Of a stretch of DNA of 48,460 nt, positions 41,324 through 48,420 are shown in pieces. The stretch is from positions 1 through 48,460 of the forward strand of contig ONTQ01000019.1 of the NCBI GenBank assembly GCA_900320795.1, given 5' to 3'. The notes under the pieces are model-generated. The model saw only the letters and a list, made by a program, of their open reading frames with translations. It was not told the origin of the DNA and did no database searches. The position numbers were made by a program, and so were the translations under genes. Position 1 is the first letter of the stretch, and every line of letters begins with the position of its first letter. The stretch is from an uncultured Bacteroidales bacterium. GTDB lineage: Bacteria; Bacteroidota; Bacteroidia; Bacteroidales; UBA932.

Positions 41324-41345
41324 TCCTTGACAGAACTTATTACGA

Positions 41346-42335
41346 ATGAAAAAGATACTTCTTTCCCTCGCAGCCCTGGCGCTTGTCGCCTGCGGCTCCA
41401 CCCAGACAGCCCCGCGCACAGAACCCGTAGTTCCGGTTTCCAGTACCGAAAGTCCTGAGGCACCAGTCGTTTATTTCACTTCCGATATCAGCCCCGAAGG
41501 GCTTCTGAACATCTACAATGCCCTGGGATGCAAGCCGGAAGGCAGGGTGGGCGTCAAAATCAGCACCGGCGAATCGGCAAAAACCAATTATCTGCGTCCG
41601 GAACTCATTGCTCCGCTGGTAAAGGCGGTGAACGGAACGCTCATCGAGTGCAACACGGCCTATGGCGGATCCCGAATGAAGACGGAAGACCACCGAAAGG
41701 CCATTGCGGAACGCGGTTTTGAGGCTGTGGCTCCGGTGGATATCATGGATGAGGAGGGCGATATCCAGATTCCGGTCTCCGATAAAAAGCACATTCAGTA
41801 CGACATTGTGGGCAAGCACATCCAGAATTACGACTTTGTCATCAACCTGGCTCACTTCAAGGGACACGCCATGGGCGGATTCGGCGGCGTTCTCAAGAAC
41901 CAGAGCATCGGCTTCGCTTCCACGGCCGGCAAGTTCTACATCCATTCCGCCGGTGAATCTTCCGACCATTGGATTACGGCCGAGCAGGATGCTTTCCTGG
42001 AGTCCATGGCTGCCGCCGCCCAGGCCGTCGCCAACCATTTCGGCAAGAACATCGTTTATATCGACGTGATGAACAATATGTCCGTGGACTGCGACTGTGA
42101 TGGCAATCCCGACAAGCCCCGCCTCTCCGACATCGGCATCCTGGCATCCACCGACCCGGTGGCCCTGGACAAGGCCTGCCTGGACCTGGTGTTCTCTTAT
42201 CCTTCCCAGAAGGGCGATGACGCCAAGCCCCTTCAGGACCGCATCAACCGTCAGCACGGCACGCATATCATCGACTACGCCGTCTCCATCGGACTCGGAA
42301 AGGCCGATTACCGCATCGTGAACATCGACAAATAG
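41346..42335 (+). CDS. DUF362 domain-containing lipoprotein
   Basis: This 329-residue protein has a lipoprotein signal (MKKILLSLAALALVAC). The body resembles DUF362: GLLNIYNALGCKPEGRVGVK, NYLRPELIAPLVKAVNG, YDFVINLAHFKGHAMGGFGG, and the LASTDPVALDKACLDLVF segment near the end. DUF362 proteins often carry ferredoxin-like Cys motifs; here CDCDG is the only close Cys pair and no 4Fe-4S motif is seen. The function of the domain is poorly known. The gene stands alone, has its own promoter, and is enclosed with the transposase remnant by the perfect inverted repeat 40975-41023/42419-42467, so it may have been moved or trapped by that element. Confidence 0.82.
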   Translation: MKKILLSLAALALVACGSTQTAPRTEPVVPVSSTESPEAPVVYFTSDISPEGLLNIYNALGCKPEGRVGVKISTGESAKTNYLRPELIAPLVKAVNGTLIECNTAYGGSRMKTEDHRKAIAERGFEAVAPVDIMDEEGDIQIPVSDKKHIQYDIVGKHIQNYDFVINLAHFKGHAMGGFGGVLKNQSIGFASTAGKFYIHSAGESSDHWITAEQDAFLESMAAAAQAVANHFGKNIVYIDVMNNMSVDCDCDGNPDKPRLSDIGILASTDPVALDKACLDLVFSYPSQKGDDAKPLQDRINRQHGTHIIDYAVSIGLGKADYRIVNIDK

Positions 42336-42357
42336 CCGGTTATTTTTCTGAACAACT

Positions 42358-42392
42358 GCAAAAGGTCGGTTTTTGAGGAGCCGACCTTTTGC
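42358..42392 (+). repeat. Type A copy of dispersed palindromic repeat
   Basis: A perfect 12-bp stem, GCAAAAGGTCGG/CCGACCTTTTGC, encloses an 11-base loop TTTTTGAGGAG. It shares its first 17 bases with the type B units at 40975 and 42419. With the type B copy 26 bp downstream in opposite orientation it forms a 110-bp REPIN-like doublet (42358-42467). Confidence 0.92.
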
Positions 42393-42418
42393 ATGTATTG
42401 TGGAGTCTATGGTGCTGG

Positions 42419-42467
42419 GAGGCAGAATGGGCGCAAAAGGTGTGCGGGTTAAAAACCGACCTTTTGC
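42419..42467 (-). repeat. Type B copy of dispersed palindromic repeat (right arm of 49-bp inverted repeat)
   Basis: This is the exact reverse complement of 40975-41023 over 49 bases. The two arms bracket 1395 bp carrying the transposase remnant and the DUF362 gene. The GCAAAAGG ends point outward on both sides. No target-site duplication is seen next to the arms. Confidence 0.95.
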
Positions 42468-42477
42468 GGAGGGCTAC

Positions 42478-42507
42478 AAAAAAACCGGCCTTGACGGGTC
42501 GGTTTTT
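42478..42507 (-). terminator. Intrinsic terminator of rpsU
   Basis: Read on the - strand, AAAACCGACC and GGCCGGTTTT form a stem with one mismatch around a CGTCAA loop, followed by seven T. It lies 22 bp after the rpsU stop. The stem contains GGTCGGTTTTT, the same 11-mer as the core of the nearby palindromic repeats. Confidence 0.75.
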
Positions 42508-42529
42508 ATCTTAAAAGGTGCTCAGGCAA

Positions 42530-42724
42530 TTACTGCTCTTCTTTGAGACGAAGCTGCTGAACATAGATGGCCTTCTGAAGTGCTACGCGCTTCTTCACGG
42601 AAGGCTTCTCGAAGTTCTTACGGGAACGCATCTCACGGACGGCACCGGTCTTTTCGAACTTGCGCTTGAATTTTTTCAGGGCTCTTTCGATGTTTTCGCC
42701 TTCTTTGATGGGTACGATGATCAT
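42530..42724 (-). CDS. rpsU: 30S ribosomal protein bS21
   Basis: This 64-residue basic protein (MIIVPIKEGENIERALKKFK, then REMRSRKNFEKPSVKKRVALQ) is bS21 of the small ribosomal subunit. ATG 42724 is chosen because a strong Shine-Dalgarno sequence lies 8 bases upstream and the family begins here, although the frame stays open further upstream. In Bacteroidota, bS21 with bS6 and bS18 hides the anti-Shine-Dalgarno end of 16S rRNA, and rpsU is one of few genes keeping a strong Shine-Dalgarno site, which suggests self-regulation. It has its own promoter and terminator and is monocistronic. Confidence 0.96.
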   Translation of the reverse strand: MIIVPIKEGENIERALKKFKRKFEKTGAVREMRSRKNFEKPSVKKRVALQKAIYVQQLRLKEEQ

Positions 42725-42732
42725 TGCTTTTA

Positions 42733-42742
42733 CACCTCCTTT
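42733..42742 (-). promoter_or_regulatory. Strong Shine-Dalgarno sequence of rpsU
   Basis: AAAGGAGGTG on the - strand ends 8 bases before the rpsU ATG and includes a full anti-Shine-Dalgarno complement. Most genes in this window lack such a site. From published work on Bacteroidota ribosomes, this fits feedback control: the site would be usable mainly by ribosomes lacking bS21. Confidence 0.88.
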
Positions 42743-42756
42743 TTTCAAATGGACTG

Positions 42757-42786
42757 CAAAGGTAGAAAAAAATTGCAAATGCACAA
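42757..42786 (-). promoter_or_regulatory. Promoter of rpsU (TTG-N19-TACCTTTG)
   Basis: On the - strand, TTG (42786-42784), a 19-base spacer and TACCTTTG (42764-42757) match the Bacteroidota consensus perfectly. Transcription would start just before the Shine-Dalgarno site, giving a leader of about 26-29 nt. The spacer overlaps the -33 element of the divergent promoter. Confidence 0.75.
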
Positions 42787-42804
42787 AATATTTTATTATA
42801 TTTG
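42773..42804 (+). promoter_or_regulatory. Promoter of the EF-hand protein operon (TTG-N21-TATATTTG)
   Basis: TTG 42773-42775, a 21-base spacer and TATATTTG 42797-42804 precede ATG 42838 with a leader of about 28 nt. It interlocks with the rpsU promoter: each -33 element lies inside the other promoter, so RNA polymerase should not occupy both at once. Confidence 0.65.
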
Positions 42805-42837
42805 TGGTAACAAGAATGTTATCTAAAAAGCACAGAT

Positions 42838-44952
42838 ATGAAAAAGACCCCTGAAACCTATCCCTGGAAGTTCGCCTCTGTAGGCGGAGCCGTCCGTGTA
42901 AACATCCAGAGCGGAGAAGACATCCGTCATCTGGGAGAACTGGACCGTAAGATGTGGACGGTCCTCAGCTGTCCCGTCAATGGTCTGGAGTTTGATGCCA
43001 AGACCCTGCAACTGATTGATACGGATGCTGACGGAAAGATTCGCGTGGACGAGGTGATCAAGACCGCCCAGTGGCTTACCCGTGTTCTCAAAAACCCGGA
43101 CGAACTCCTCAAGGAAGGAGACACCCTCGCATTTTCGGAGTTCAATACCGACGATCCTGACGGCGCCCGTCTTCTTTCATCGGCCCGGCAGATTCTGTCC
43201 AATCTCAAGTTGGAGAAGGATTCCATCGGCCTGGAAGATACGGCGGACAATGTGAAGATTTTTGCTGAGACCCGCTTCAACGGCGACGGTATCATCACTC
43301 CGGCCAGTGCCGATGACGAGGCTGTCGCGAAACTCATCGAGACCATCGCCGGCATCGCCTCCGCCACGGACCGCAGCGGTGTCCCCGGCATCACCGCGGA
43401 CCAGGTGGAAGCCTTCTACACCGCCTGTGCGGAATACGCCGAGTGGCAGAAGGCCGGTACCAAGGAGGTTTTCCCCTTTGGGGACAAGACAGCCGACGCC
43501 CTCGCAGCTGTCAACACCCTGAAGGACAAGGTGGCCGATTATTTCATGCGTTGCCGCCTCATCGGCTTCGATGCCGCTACGGCCGGGGCCGTGGATGTTA
43601 GCGTCGAGAAAATCGCTGCCATCGAAGGCAACCTTGCCGCCGCTTCCGAGGAAATCGGCCTGCAGCCGCTGGCGAAGCCTGCAGCCGACGGAAAACTGGC
43701 CCTGAAGGCCGTTAATCCCGCCTGGAAGGCTGCCGTGGACAATATGGTTGCACTGGTAGGCCTTCAGAAAGAGACCATTGATGAGGCGGACTGGGCCGGT
43801 ATCCTGGCTCAGTTTGCCCCTTATACCGCCTGGATGGATGCCAAGAAGGGTTCCCTCGTGGAGGGACTGGGTCTGGAAGCTGTCCAGGCCGTCCTGAAAG
43901 AAGACAAGAAAGCCGTGCTCCTGGACCTGCTGGAGAAAGACAAGGCCGAGGAAGCCAACGCCCTTTCGATCGAAGAGGTGGACAAACTCCTCCGTCTGAA
44001 CAAGAATTTCTACCGTTTCCTTAATAACTATGTGGTCCTGGCCGATTTCTATGATCCCGACCACAAGGCCATTTTCCAGGCCGGTCGCCTGTATATTGAC
44101 CAGCGTAGCACAGACCTTTGCGTGAAGGTAGCGGGGCCCGCTCCGGCCATTTCTTCCCTCAGCGGCATGTACATCCTGTACTGCCTCTGCACCAGCGAGA
44201 AACTGGGCAAGAGTTTCAATATCGCCGCTGTCCTGACCGATGGTGACGTAAACGGTCTCCGGGAGGGGAAGAACGCCGTTTTTTACGACCGTGACGGCGT
44301 GGATTATACCGCTACGGTAACTTCTATCGTCGATAATCCGATTTCTATCCGCCAGGCCTTCTGGGCTCCTTATAAAAAGGCCGCCCGCTGGATCAGCGAC
44401 AAAATGGACAGAAACGCTGCTTCCAAGAACGAGAAGTCCATGGGGAACCTTACCGCTATGGCCGACAGCGCGACAGATGGGAAGACAGCCGAAGCCGCTG
44501 CAGCGGCGAAGCCCAGTTTTGATGTGAGCAAAGTAGCGGTCATTTCCATTGCGGCAGCCGCCGTTTCGGGCGTGCTGGTGGGTATTGTCGCTGTCCTCAA
44601 GGGGCTTACGTGGTGGCAGTGGCTTATTCTTATTGCGGCCATCATGCTCTTGATTTCCGGTCCTTCCATGTTCATCGCCTGGCGAAAACTCCGCAAGCGT
44701 GATCTGGGACCGGTGCTCAATGCCAACGGCTGGGCCATTAATGCCGCATCGCTGGTCAGTGTGAAGTTTGGTAAGACCCTCACATCCCTGGCACAGTATC
44801 CCAAACTTACCGCCGTCGATCCTGAAGAGCGCAAGAAAGCCGGCAGGCGCAAGTTCTGGTGCTGGACGGCCGTGGTTTTGTTACTGGCATGCATCGGCCT
44901 GTGGCTTTGCAACATCCTGCTCCCTTTGGGCCTTAAGAGTCCCCTCTTCTGA
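42838..44952 (+). CDS. EF-hand membrane protein of unknown function
   Basis: This 704-residue protein has no N-terminal signal. A canonical EF-hand calcium loop is at residues 61-72 (DTDADGKIRVDE, with Asp at 61, 63, 65 and Glu at 72). A second, looser one is FNGDGIITPASADDE. The long middle part is helical and acidic, with no recognised enzyme motif. Near the C-terminus are three probable membrane helices (VAVISIAAAAVSGVLVGIVA, WWQWLILIAAIMLLISGPSM and TAVVLLLACIGLWLCNILLP). This suggests a calcium-sensing soluble domain tethered to the inner membrane, although its side is unclear. Its stop overlaps the ATPase start by one base. Similar proteins are known to me from Bacteroidota without an assigned function. 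Confidence 0.8.
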   Translation: MKKTPETYPWKFASVGGAVRVNIQSGEDIRHLGELDRKMWTVLSCPVNGLEFDAKTLQLIDTDADGKIRVDEVIKTAQWLTRVLKNPDELLKEGDTLAFSEFNTDDPDGARLLSSARQILSNLKLEKDSIGLEDTADNVKIFAETRFNGDGIITPASADDEAVAKLIETIAGIASATDRSGVPGITADQVEAFYTACAEYAEWQKAGTKEVFPFGDKTADALAAVNTLKDKVADYFMRCRLIGFDAATAGAVDVSVEKIAAIEGNLAAASEEIGLQPLAKPAADGKLALKAVNPAWKAAVDNMVALVGLQKETIDEADWAGILAQFAPYTAWMDAKKGSLVEGLGLEAVQAVLKEDKKAVLLDLLEKDKAEEANALSIEEVDKLLRLNKNFYRFLNNYVVLADFYDPDHKAIFQAGRLYIDQRSTDLCVKVAGPAPAISSLSGMYILYCLCTSEKLGKSFNIAAVLTDGDVNGLREGKNAVFYDRDGVDYTATVTSIVDNPISIRQAFWAPYKKAARWISDKMDRNAASKNEKSMGNLTAMADSATDGKTAEAAAAAKPSFDVSKVAVISIAAAAVSGVLVGIVAVLKGLTWWQWLILIAAIMLLISGPSMFIAWRKLRKRDLGPVLNANGWAINAASLVSVKFGKTLTSLAQYPKLTAVDPEERKKAGRRKFWCWTAVVLLLACIGLWLCNILLPLGLKSPLF

Positions 44953-46100
44953 TGGATACTCCATTTCCTTATGCCCAATATGTAACCGGTAAACAGTTTA
45001 TCGGGCGAAAAAGCGACGTGACTCTCCTGGGGAATCTCCTTTCCCAAGGAGAGCACGTGACCATTTATGAGCCGCCCAAGACCGGAATTACTTCACTGGT
45101 CCAGCAGACGCTGTTCAATATGCGCCTGAGCGGCAAATCGTTTACGGTTGGCCAGTTTTCAACCCTCAATATCCGTACACCGGAAGCCTTCCTTCTGCGG
45201 CTGGGTTCCACGCTCATGCGCATGGTGTCTTCTGTACCGGATGATTATCGGCAGATGACGCAGCGGTACCTTGGGGGAACGCATTTTGTCTTCGATTCCC
45301 GTGCCTATGCCGAAACCAGTCAGGTGCTATCGCTGGGATGGGATCTGGATAGTGCCGACGTCCTGGCCATGCTGCGGCTGCCATTCCGCCTTTCCGCTGA
45401 CCGGGGGGAACGTTTTGTCCTGATTGTCGATGAATTCCAGTGTCTGGGCCTTCTGGACGACCCGGACAGAATTCTTCGGCCGCTGGATACGGTCCTTAGG
45501 GAAGAACGGGACAACCGTCTTTTCTCTTTTGTCTTTTGCGGAAGCGGTGTGAATGCCATGAAAAGCATCTTCGAGGGGAGTCTCCTGTTCCACCGGGTGG
45601 TGGAGCGGGTGCGCATTTCTCCTGCAGAAGACCGTGAGATTTCCGACCATGTGCAGCGGGGATTCCTGGCGGGTGGCAAGGTGGTGAATCAGGACCTCAT
45701 TCTGGGCGCCTGCCGTCTCTTCCAGGGTAACCTCTGGTATATCAATCATTTCTGTGCCATCTGTGACGCCATGAGCCGTGGCTATATCATGGAGCCCGTC
45801 TTTGTGGAAGCGCTGGAAGATTTGGTCTCCCTGCATGAGCCCCGTTTCAAGGAAATCGTGAATGGCCTCACCACGCATCAGGTGAGCCTGCTGCGGGCTA
45901 CGGTAGATGGCGTCACCCGTTTTTCTTCGGCCGATGTAATCCGGAAATACGGTCTCAATTCATCGGCCAATGTCAAGCGGGTGAAGGATGCCCTAATGAA
46001 GAAAGAAGTGCTTGTCTTTGACGAAAATGACACGCCTTCGCTTGTGGATCCCCTTTTCGAGTACTGGGTGAAAAAGTATTATTTTGAGATACCGCAATGA
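44952..46100 (+). CDS. AAA-type ATPase with degenerate P-loop
   Basis: This 382-residue protein resembles the archaeal-type/STAND-like AAA ATPases of Bacteroidota. The N-terminal GKQFIGRKSDVTLLGNLL is the usual entry to the domain. The P-loop position reads YEPPKTGITSLVQQTLF, where the invariant Lys of GKT/S is replaced by Ile. Walker B FVLIVDEFQCLG is intact, and LFSFVFCGSGVNAMKSIF fits a sensor region. The C-terminal third looks like winged-helix DNA- or protein-binding sequence (SSADVIRKYGLNSSANVKRV, VDPLFEYWVKKYYFE). The start overlaps the EF-hand gene stop by one base and its own stop overlaps the sirtuin start by four (ATGA), so all three are translationally linked. ATP hydrolysis may be lost or unusual. 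Confidence 0.82.
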   Translation: MDTPFPYAQYVTGKQFIGRKSDVTLLGNLLSQGEHVTIYEPPKTGITSLVQQTLFNMRLSGKSFTVGQFSTLNIRTPEAFLLRLGSTLMRMVSSVPDDYRQMTQRYLGGTHFVFDSRAYAETSQVLSLGWDLDSADVLAMLRLPFRLSADRGERFVLIVDEFQCLGLLDDPDRILRPLDTVLREERDNRLFSFVFCGSGVNAMKSIFEGSLLFHRVVERVRISPAEDREISDHVQRGFLAGGKVVNQDLILGACRLFQGNLWYINHFCAICDAMSRGYIMEPVFVEALEDLVSLHEPRFKEIVNGLTTHQVSLLRATVDGVTRFSSADVIRKYGLNSSANVKRVKDALMKKEVLVFDENDTPSLVDPLFEYWVKKYYFEIPQ

Positions 46101-46801
46101 AAAAGCTTGTGATTCTGACCGGGGCCGGCGTATCGGCCGAAAGCGGTTTCGCCACCTTTCGAGATACGGGTGGCCTGTGGGAACAATATGACGTGAACGA
46201 CGTGGCCTCCATCGAGGGCTGGTACCGGAACCGGAAACTGGTGCTTGACTTCTACAACCAGCGCCGGGCTCAGCTGAAAGATGCCAAACCCAATGCCGCC
46301 CATCTTGTGATGGCCGATCTGGAGAAAGACTACAAGGTGAGCGTAATCACCCAGAATGTGGACAACTTGCACGAACGGGCCGGTTCTACCTATGTCCTTC
46401 ACCTTCATGGTGAACTCACCAAGGTGCGTCCCGAGAACGGTCTTTACGACCGCACCGAATCGGAGGCTGAAGTCATTGACGTGGGATACCGGGCCGTCCA
46501 TCTGGGAGATCTGGCTCCGAACGGCAGCCAGCTTCGGCCGCACATTGTTTTCTTCGGCGAGTCCGTGCCCAATATCAGCAAAGCAATCGATTTGGTGGAA
46601 CAGGCCGACATCCTCCTGATCGTGGGCTCCTCCCTTCAGGTATATCCCGCCGCCGGCCTCTATCGTTACGCGCCCAACGACTGCCCCATCTATGTGATTG
46701 ATCCAAAGCCGGTTCCGCTGTCCGATCCCCGCGTCACGTTCATCTCCGACGTGGCTACCCGAGGCATGGTCCGTTTCCGGGAACTGCTGGAGGCGCTTTA
46801 A
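46097..46801 (+). CDS. cobB: Sir2-family NAD-dependent protein deacylase (CobB-like)
   Basis: This 234-residue sirtuin has all core motifs: LTGAGVSAESGFATFRD for NAD binding, TQNVDNLHERAG, the catalytic His in LHLHGEL, FFGESVP and GSSLQVYPAAGL. YNQRR matches the Tyr/Arg pair used by class III enzymes to bind succinyl- or malonyl-lysine. The four zinc-binding Cys residues of typical sirtuins are absent in the TKVRPENGLYDRTE region, so the zinc module is reduced, as in some short bacterial members. It removes acyl groups from lysines using NAD. It is the last gene of the three-gene set with the EF-hand protein and the AAA ATPase. Confidence 0.92.
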   Translation: MKKLVILTGAGVSAESGFATFRDTGGLWEQYDVNDVASIEGWYRNRKLVLDFYNQRRAQLKDAKPNAAHLVMADLEKDYKVSVITQNVDNLHERAGSTYVLHLHGELTKVRPENGLYDRTESEAEVIDVGYRAVHLGDLAPNGSQLRPHIVFFGESVPNISKAIDLVEQADILLIVGSSLQVYPAAGLYRYAPNDCPIYVIDPKPVPLSDPRVTFISDVATRGMVRFRELLEAL

Positions 46802-46810
46802 GCTCTCTGT

Positions 46811-46849
46811 ATGCAAAAGGTCGGCTCCTTAAAAACCGACCTTTTGCAT
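46811..46849 (-). repeat. Type A copy of dispersed palindromic repeat, inverted relative to 42358
   Basis: A perfect 14-bp stem, ATGCAAAAGGTCGG/CCGACCTTTTGCAT, encloses an 11-base loop. The reverse complement equals the 42358 copy with one loop change (AAGGAG for GAGGAG). It lies between the convergent sirtuin and serS genes and could end transcription by structure, but no U-tract follows on either strand. Confidence 0.92.
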
Positions 46850-46863
46850 TATAGTGTGTTTCT

Positions 46864-48135
46864 TTAGTCTATCCGGTCAAAACCGGTGTAGGGACGGAGG
46901 ACTCCCGGAATTTCGATGTAACCGTCTTTCTGGTTGTCTTCCAGCAGGGCTGCCACCACGCGCGGGAGGGCGAGGGAACTGCCGTTGAGAGTATGGACCA
47001 GCTGGGTTTTTCCGTTCTCGTCCTTGTAGCGGCATTTGAGGCGGTTGGCCTGATAGCTCTCGAAATTGGATACGGAGGAAATTTCCAGCCAGCGGCCCTG
47101 CGCCGCGCTCCAGAGTTCGAAGTCGTAAGTGATGGCCGACGTGAAACTCATGTCTCCGCCACAGAGACGGAGAATGCGGTACTTGAGTCCCAGGGCGTTC
47201 ACGAGGCCTTCCACATGGGCAATCATCTCATCCAGGGCGGCGTAACTGTTCTCGGGCTTCTCGATGCGCACGATTTCCACTTTGTCAAACTGGTGCAGGC
47301 GGTTGAGGCCGCGCACGTCCTTGCCGTAGGAACCGGCTTCGCGGCGGAAGCAGGGTGTGTAGGCCGTGAGTTTCTGCGGGAAATCATCGGCCCCCAGAAT
47401 CACGTCCCGGAAGATGTTGGTCACGGGGACTTCTGCGGTGGGAACCATGTAGAAGCCGTCCAGGGGGGCGAAGTACATCTGACCTTCCTTGTCGGGAAGT
47501 TGACCGGTGCCGAAACCGGAAGCGGCGTTCACCATCACGGGCGGTTCCACCTCCCTGTATCCGGCGGCCGTGTTGCGGTCCAGGAAGAAGTTGATGAGGG
47601 CGCGCTGGAGACGGGCGCCTTTGCCTTTATAGACAGGGAATCCGGCTCCGGTGATTTTTACGCCCAGGTCGAAGTCGATGATGTCGTACTTCTTGGCCAG
47701 GTCCCAGTGGGGGAGGGCGCCTTCGGGAAGGTTCACTTCCGGGCCGCCCATCTTCACCACCAGGTTATCCTCGGCACCCTTTCCTTCCGGGACAATCTCG
47801 CAGGGGAGGTTGGGGAGGAGGACCAGTTGCTTCTGGAGTTCTTCAACGGTGGCGTCGGCTTCTTTGAGAAGTTCGGAGGAACGGGCCTTGATGGTGGCGA
47901 CTTCAGCCTTGGCGGCTTCGGCCTCCGCCTTCTTGCCTTCTTTCATGAGTTGGCCGATGGCGGCCGCTGCCTTCTTCTGCTGGGCCAGGAGGGCGTCACT
48001 CTCGGTCTGGAGGGCTTTTCGCTTGTCGTCCAGGGCGATGACATTCTCCACGATGGCCTTGGCATCGAAGTTTTTAACAGCAAGTCTCCGGATTACAAAA
48101 TCCGGAGACTCGCGTAAAAGTTTCAGAGTTAACAT
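46864..48135 (-). CDS. serS: Seryl-tRNA synthetase
   Basis: This 423-residue class II aminoacyl-tRNA synthetase charges tRNA-Ser. Residues about 1-110 form the tRNA-binding helical arm (LKLLRESPDFVIRRLAVKN, a long Lys/Glu/Ala-rich coiled coil). The catalytic domain has motif 2 in FRREAGSYGKDVRGLNRLHQ and motif 3 in LNGSSLALPRVVAALLEDNQ, plus PTAEVPVTNIFRD for serine and ATP binding. Length and order are normal. The start, ATG 48135, lies 3 bp after the rpmA stop, so it is co-transcribed with rplU and rpmA. Confidence 0.97.
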   Translation of the reverse strand: MLTLKLLRESPDFVIRRLAVKNFDAKAIVENVIALDDKRKALQTESDALLAQQKKAAAAIGQLMKEGKKAEAEAAKAEVATIKARSSELLKEADATVEELQKQLVLLPNLPCEIVPEGKGAEDNLVVKMGGPEVNLPEGALPHWDLAKKYDIIDFDLGVKITGAGFPVYKGKGARLQRALINFFLDRNTAAGYREVEPPVMVNAASGFGTGQLPDKEGQMYFAPLDGFYMVPTAEVPVTNIFRDVILGADDFPQKLTAYTPCFRREAGSYGKDVRGLNRLHQFDKVEIVRIEKPENSYAALDEMIAHVEGLVNALGLKYRILRLCGGDMSFTSAITYDFELWSAAQGRWLEISSVSNFESYQANRLKCRYKDENGKTQLVHTLNGSSLALPRVVAALLEDNQKDGYIEIPGVLRPYTGFDRID

Positions 48136-48138
48136 GTC

Positions 48139-48399
48139 TTAGTTCTCCAGGGGAAGTACGGAAACATAGGACTTGTTTTCACGCTTGCGGGTGAATTTGA
48201 CGGTTCCGTCAATGAGGGCATAGAGGGTGTGATCCTTACCCATGCCAACGTTCAGACCCGGATTGTGAGCGGTACCGCGCTGACGCACGATGATGTTACC
48301 GGCCTTTACGACCTCTTCGCCGAACTTCTTGATGCCGAGACGTTTGGAATGCGACTCACGACCGTTCTTGGAACTGGATTGACCTTTCTTGTGTGCCAT
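48139..48399 (-). CDS. rpmA: 50S ribosomal protein bL27
   Basis: This 86-residue bL27 starts [20 protein letters not shown] and contains [21 protein letters not shown] and [14 protein letters not shown]. There is no cleavable N-terminal extension as found in Firmicutes. The N-terminus reaches the peptidyl-transferase centre. An AAAGGAG element (48410-48416 on the - strand) lies about 10 bases upstream of ATG 48399, one of the few Shine-Dalgarno-like sites in the window. It follows rplU by 21 bp and precedes serS by 3 bp. Confidence 0.97.
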   Translation of the reverse strand: MAHKKGQSSSKNGRESHSKRLGIKKFGEEVVKAGNIIVRQRGTAHNPGLNVGMGKDHTLYALIDGTVKFTRKRENKSYVSVLPLEN

Positions 48400-48420
48400 A
48401 ATCTGTTTCTCCTTTAAAAG

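Noticed and set aside
40960-42480. Target-site duplication flanking the 49-bp inverted repeat
   Set aside because: The bases next to the arms (TTCCT on the left, GGAGG on the right) are not a direct repeat, so insertion as a unit is not shown.
46811-46849. The 14-bp hairpin as a classical intrinsic terminator for sirtuin and serS
   Set aside because: No U-tract follows on either strand, and its sequence belongs to the palindromic repeat family; it may still slow polymerase.
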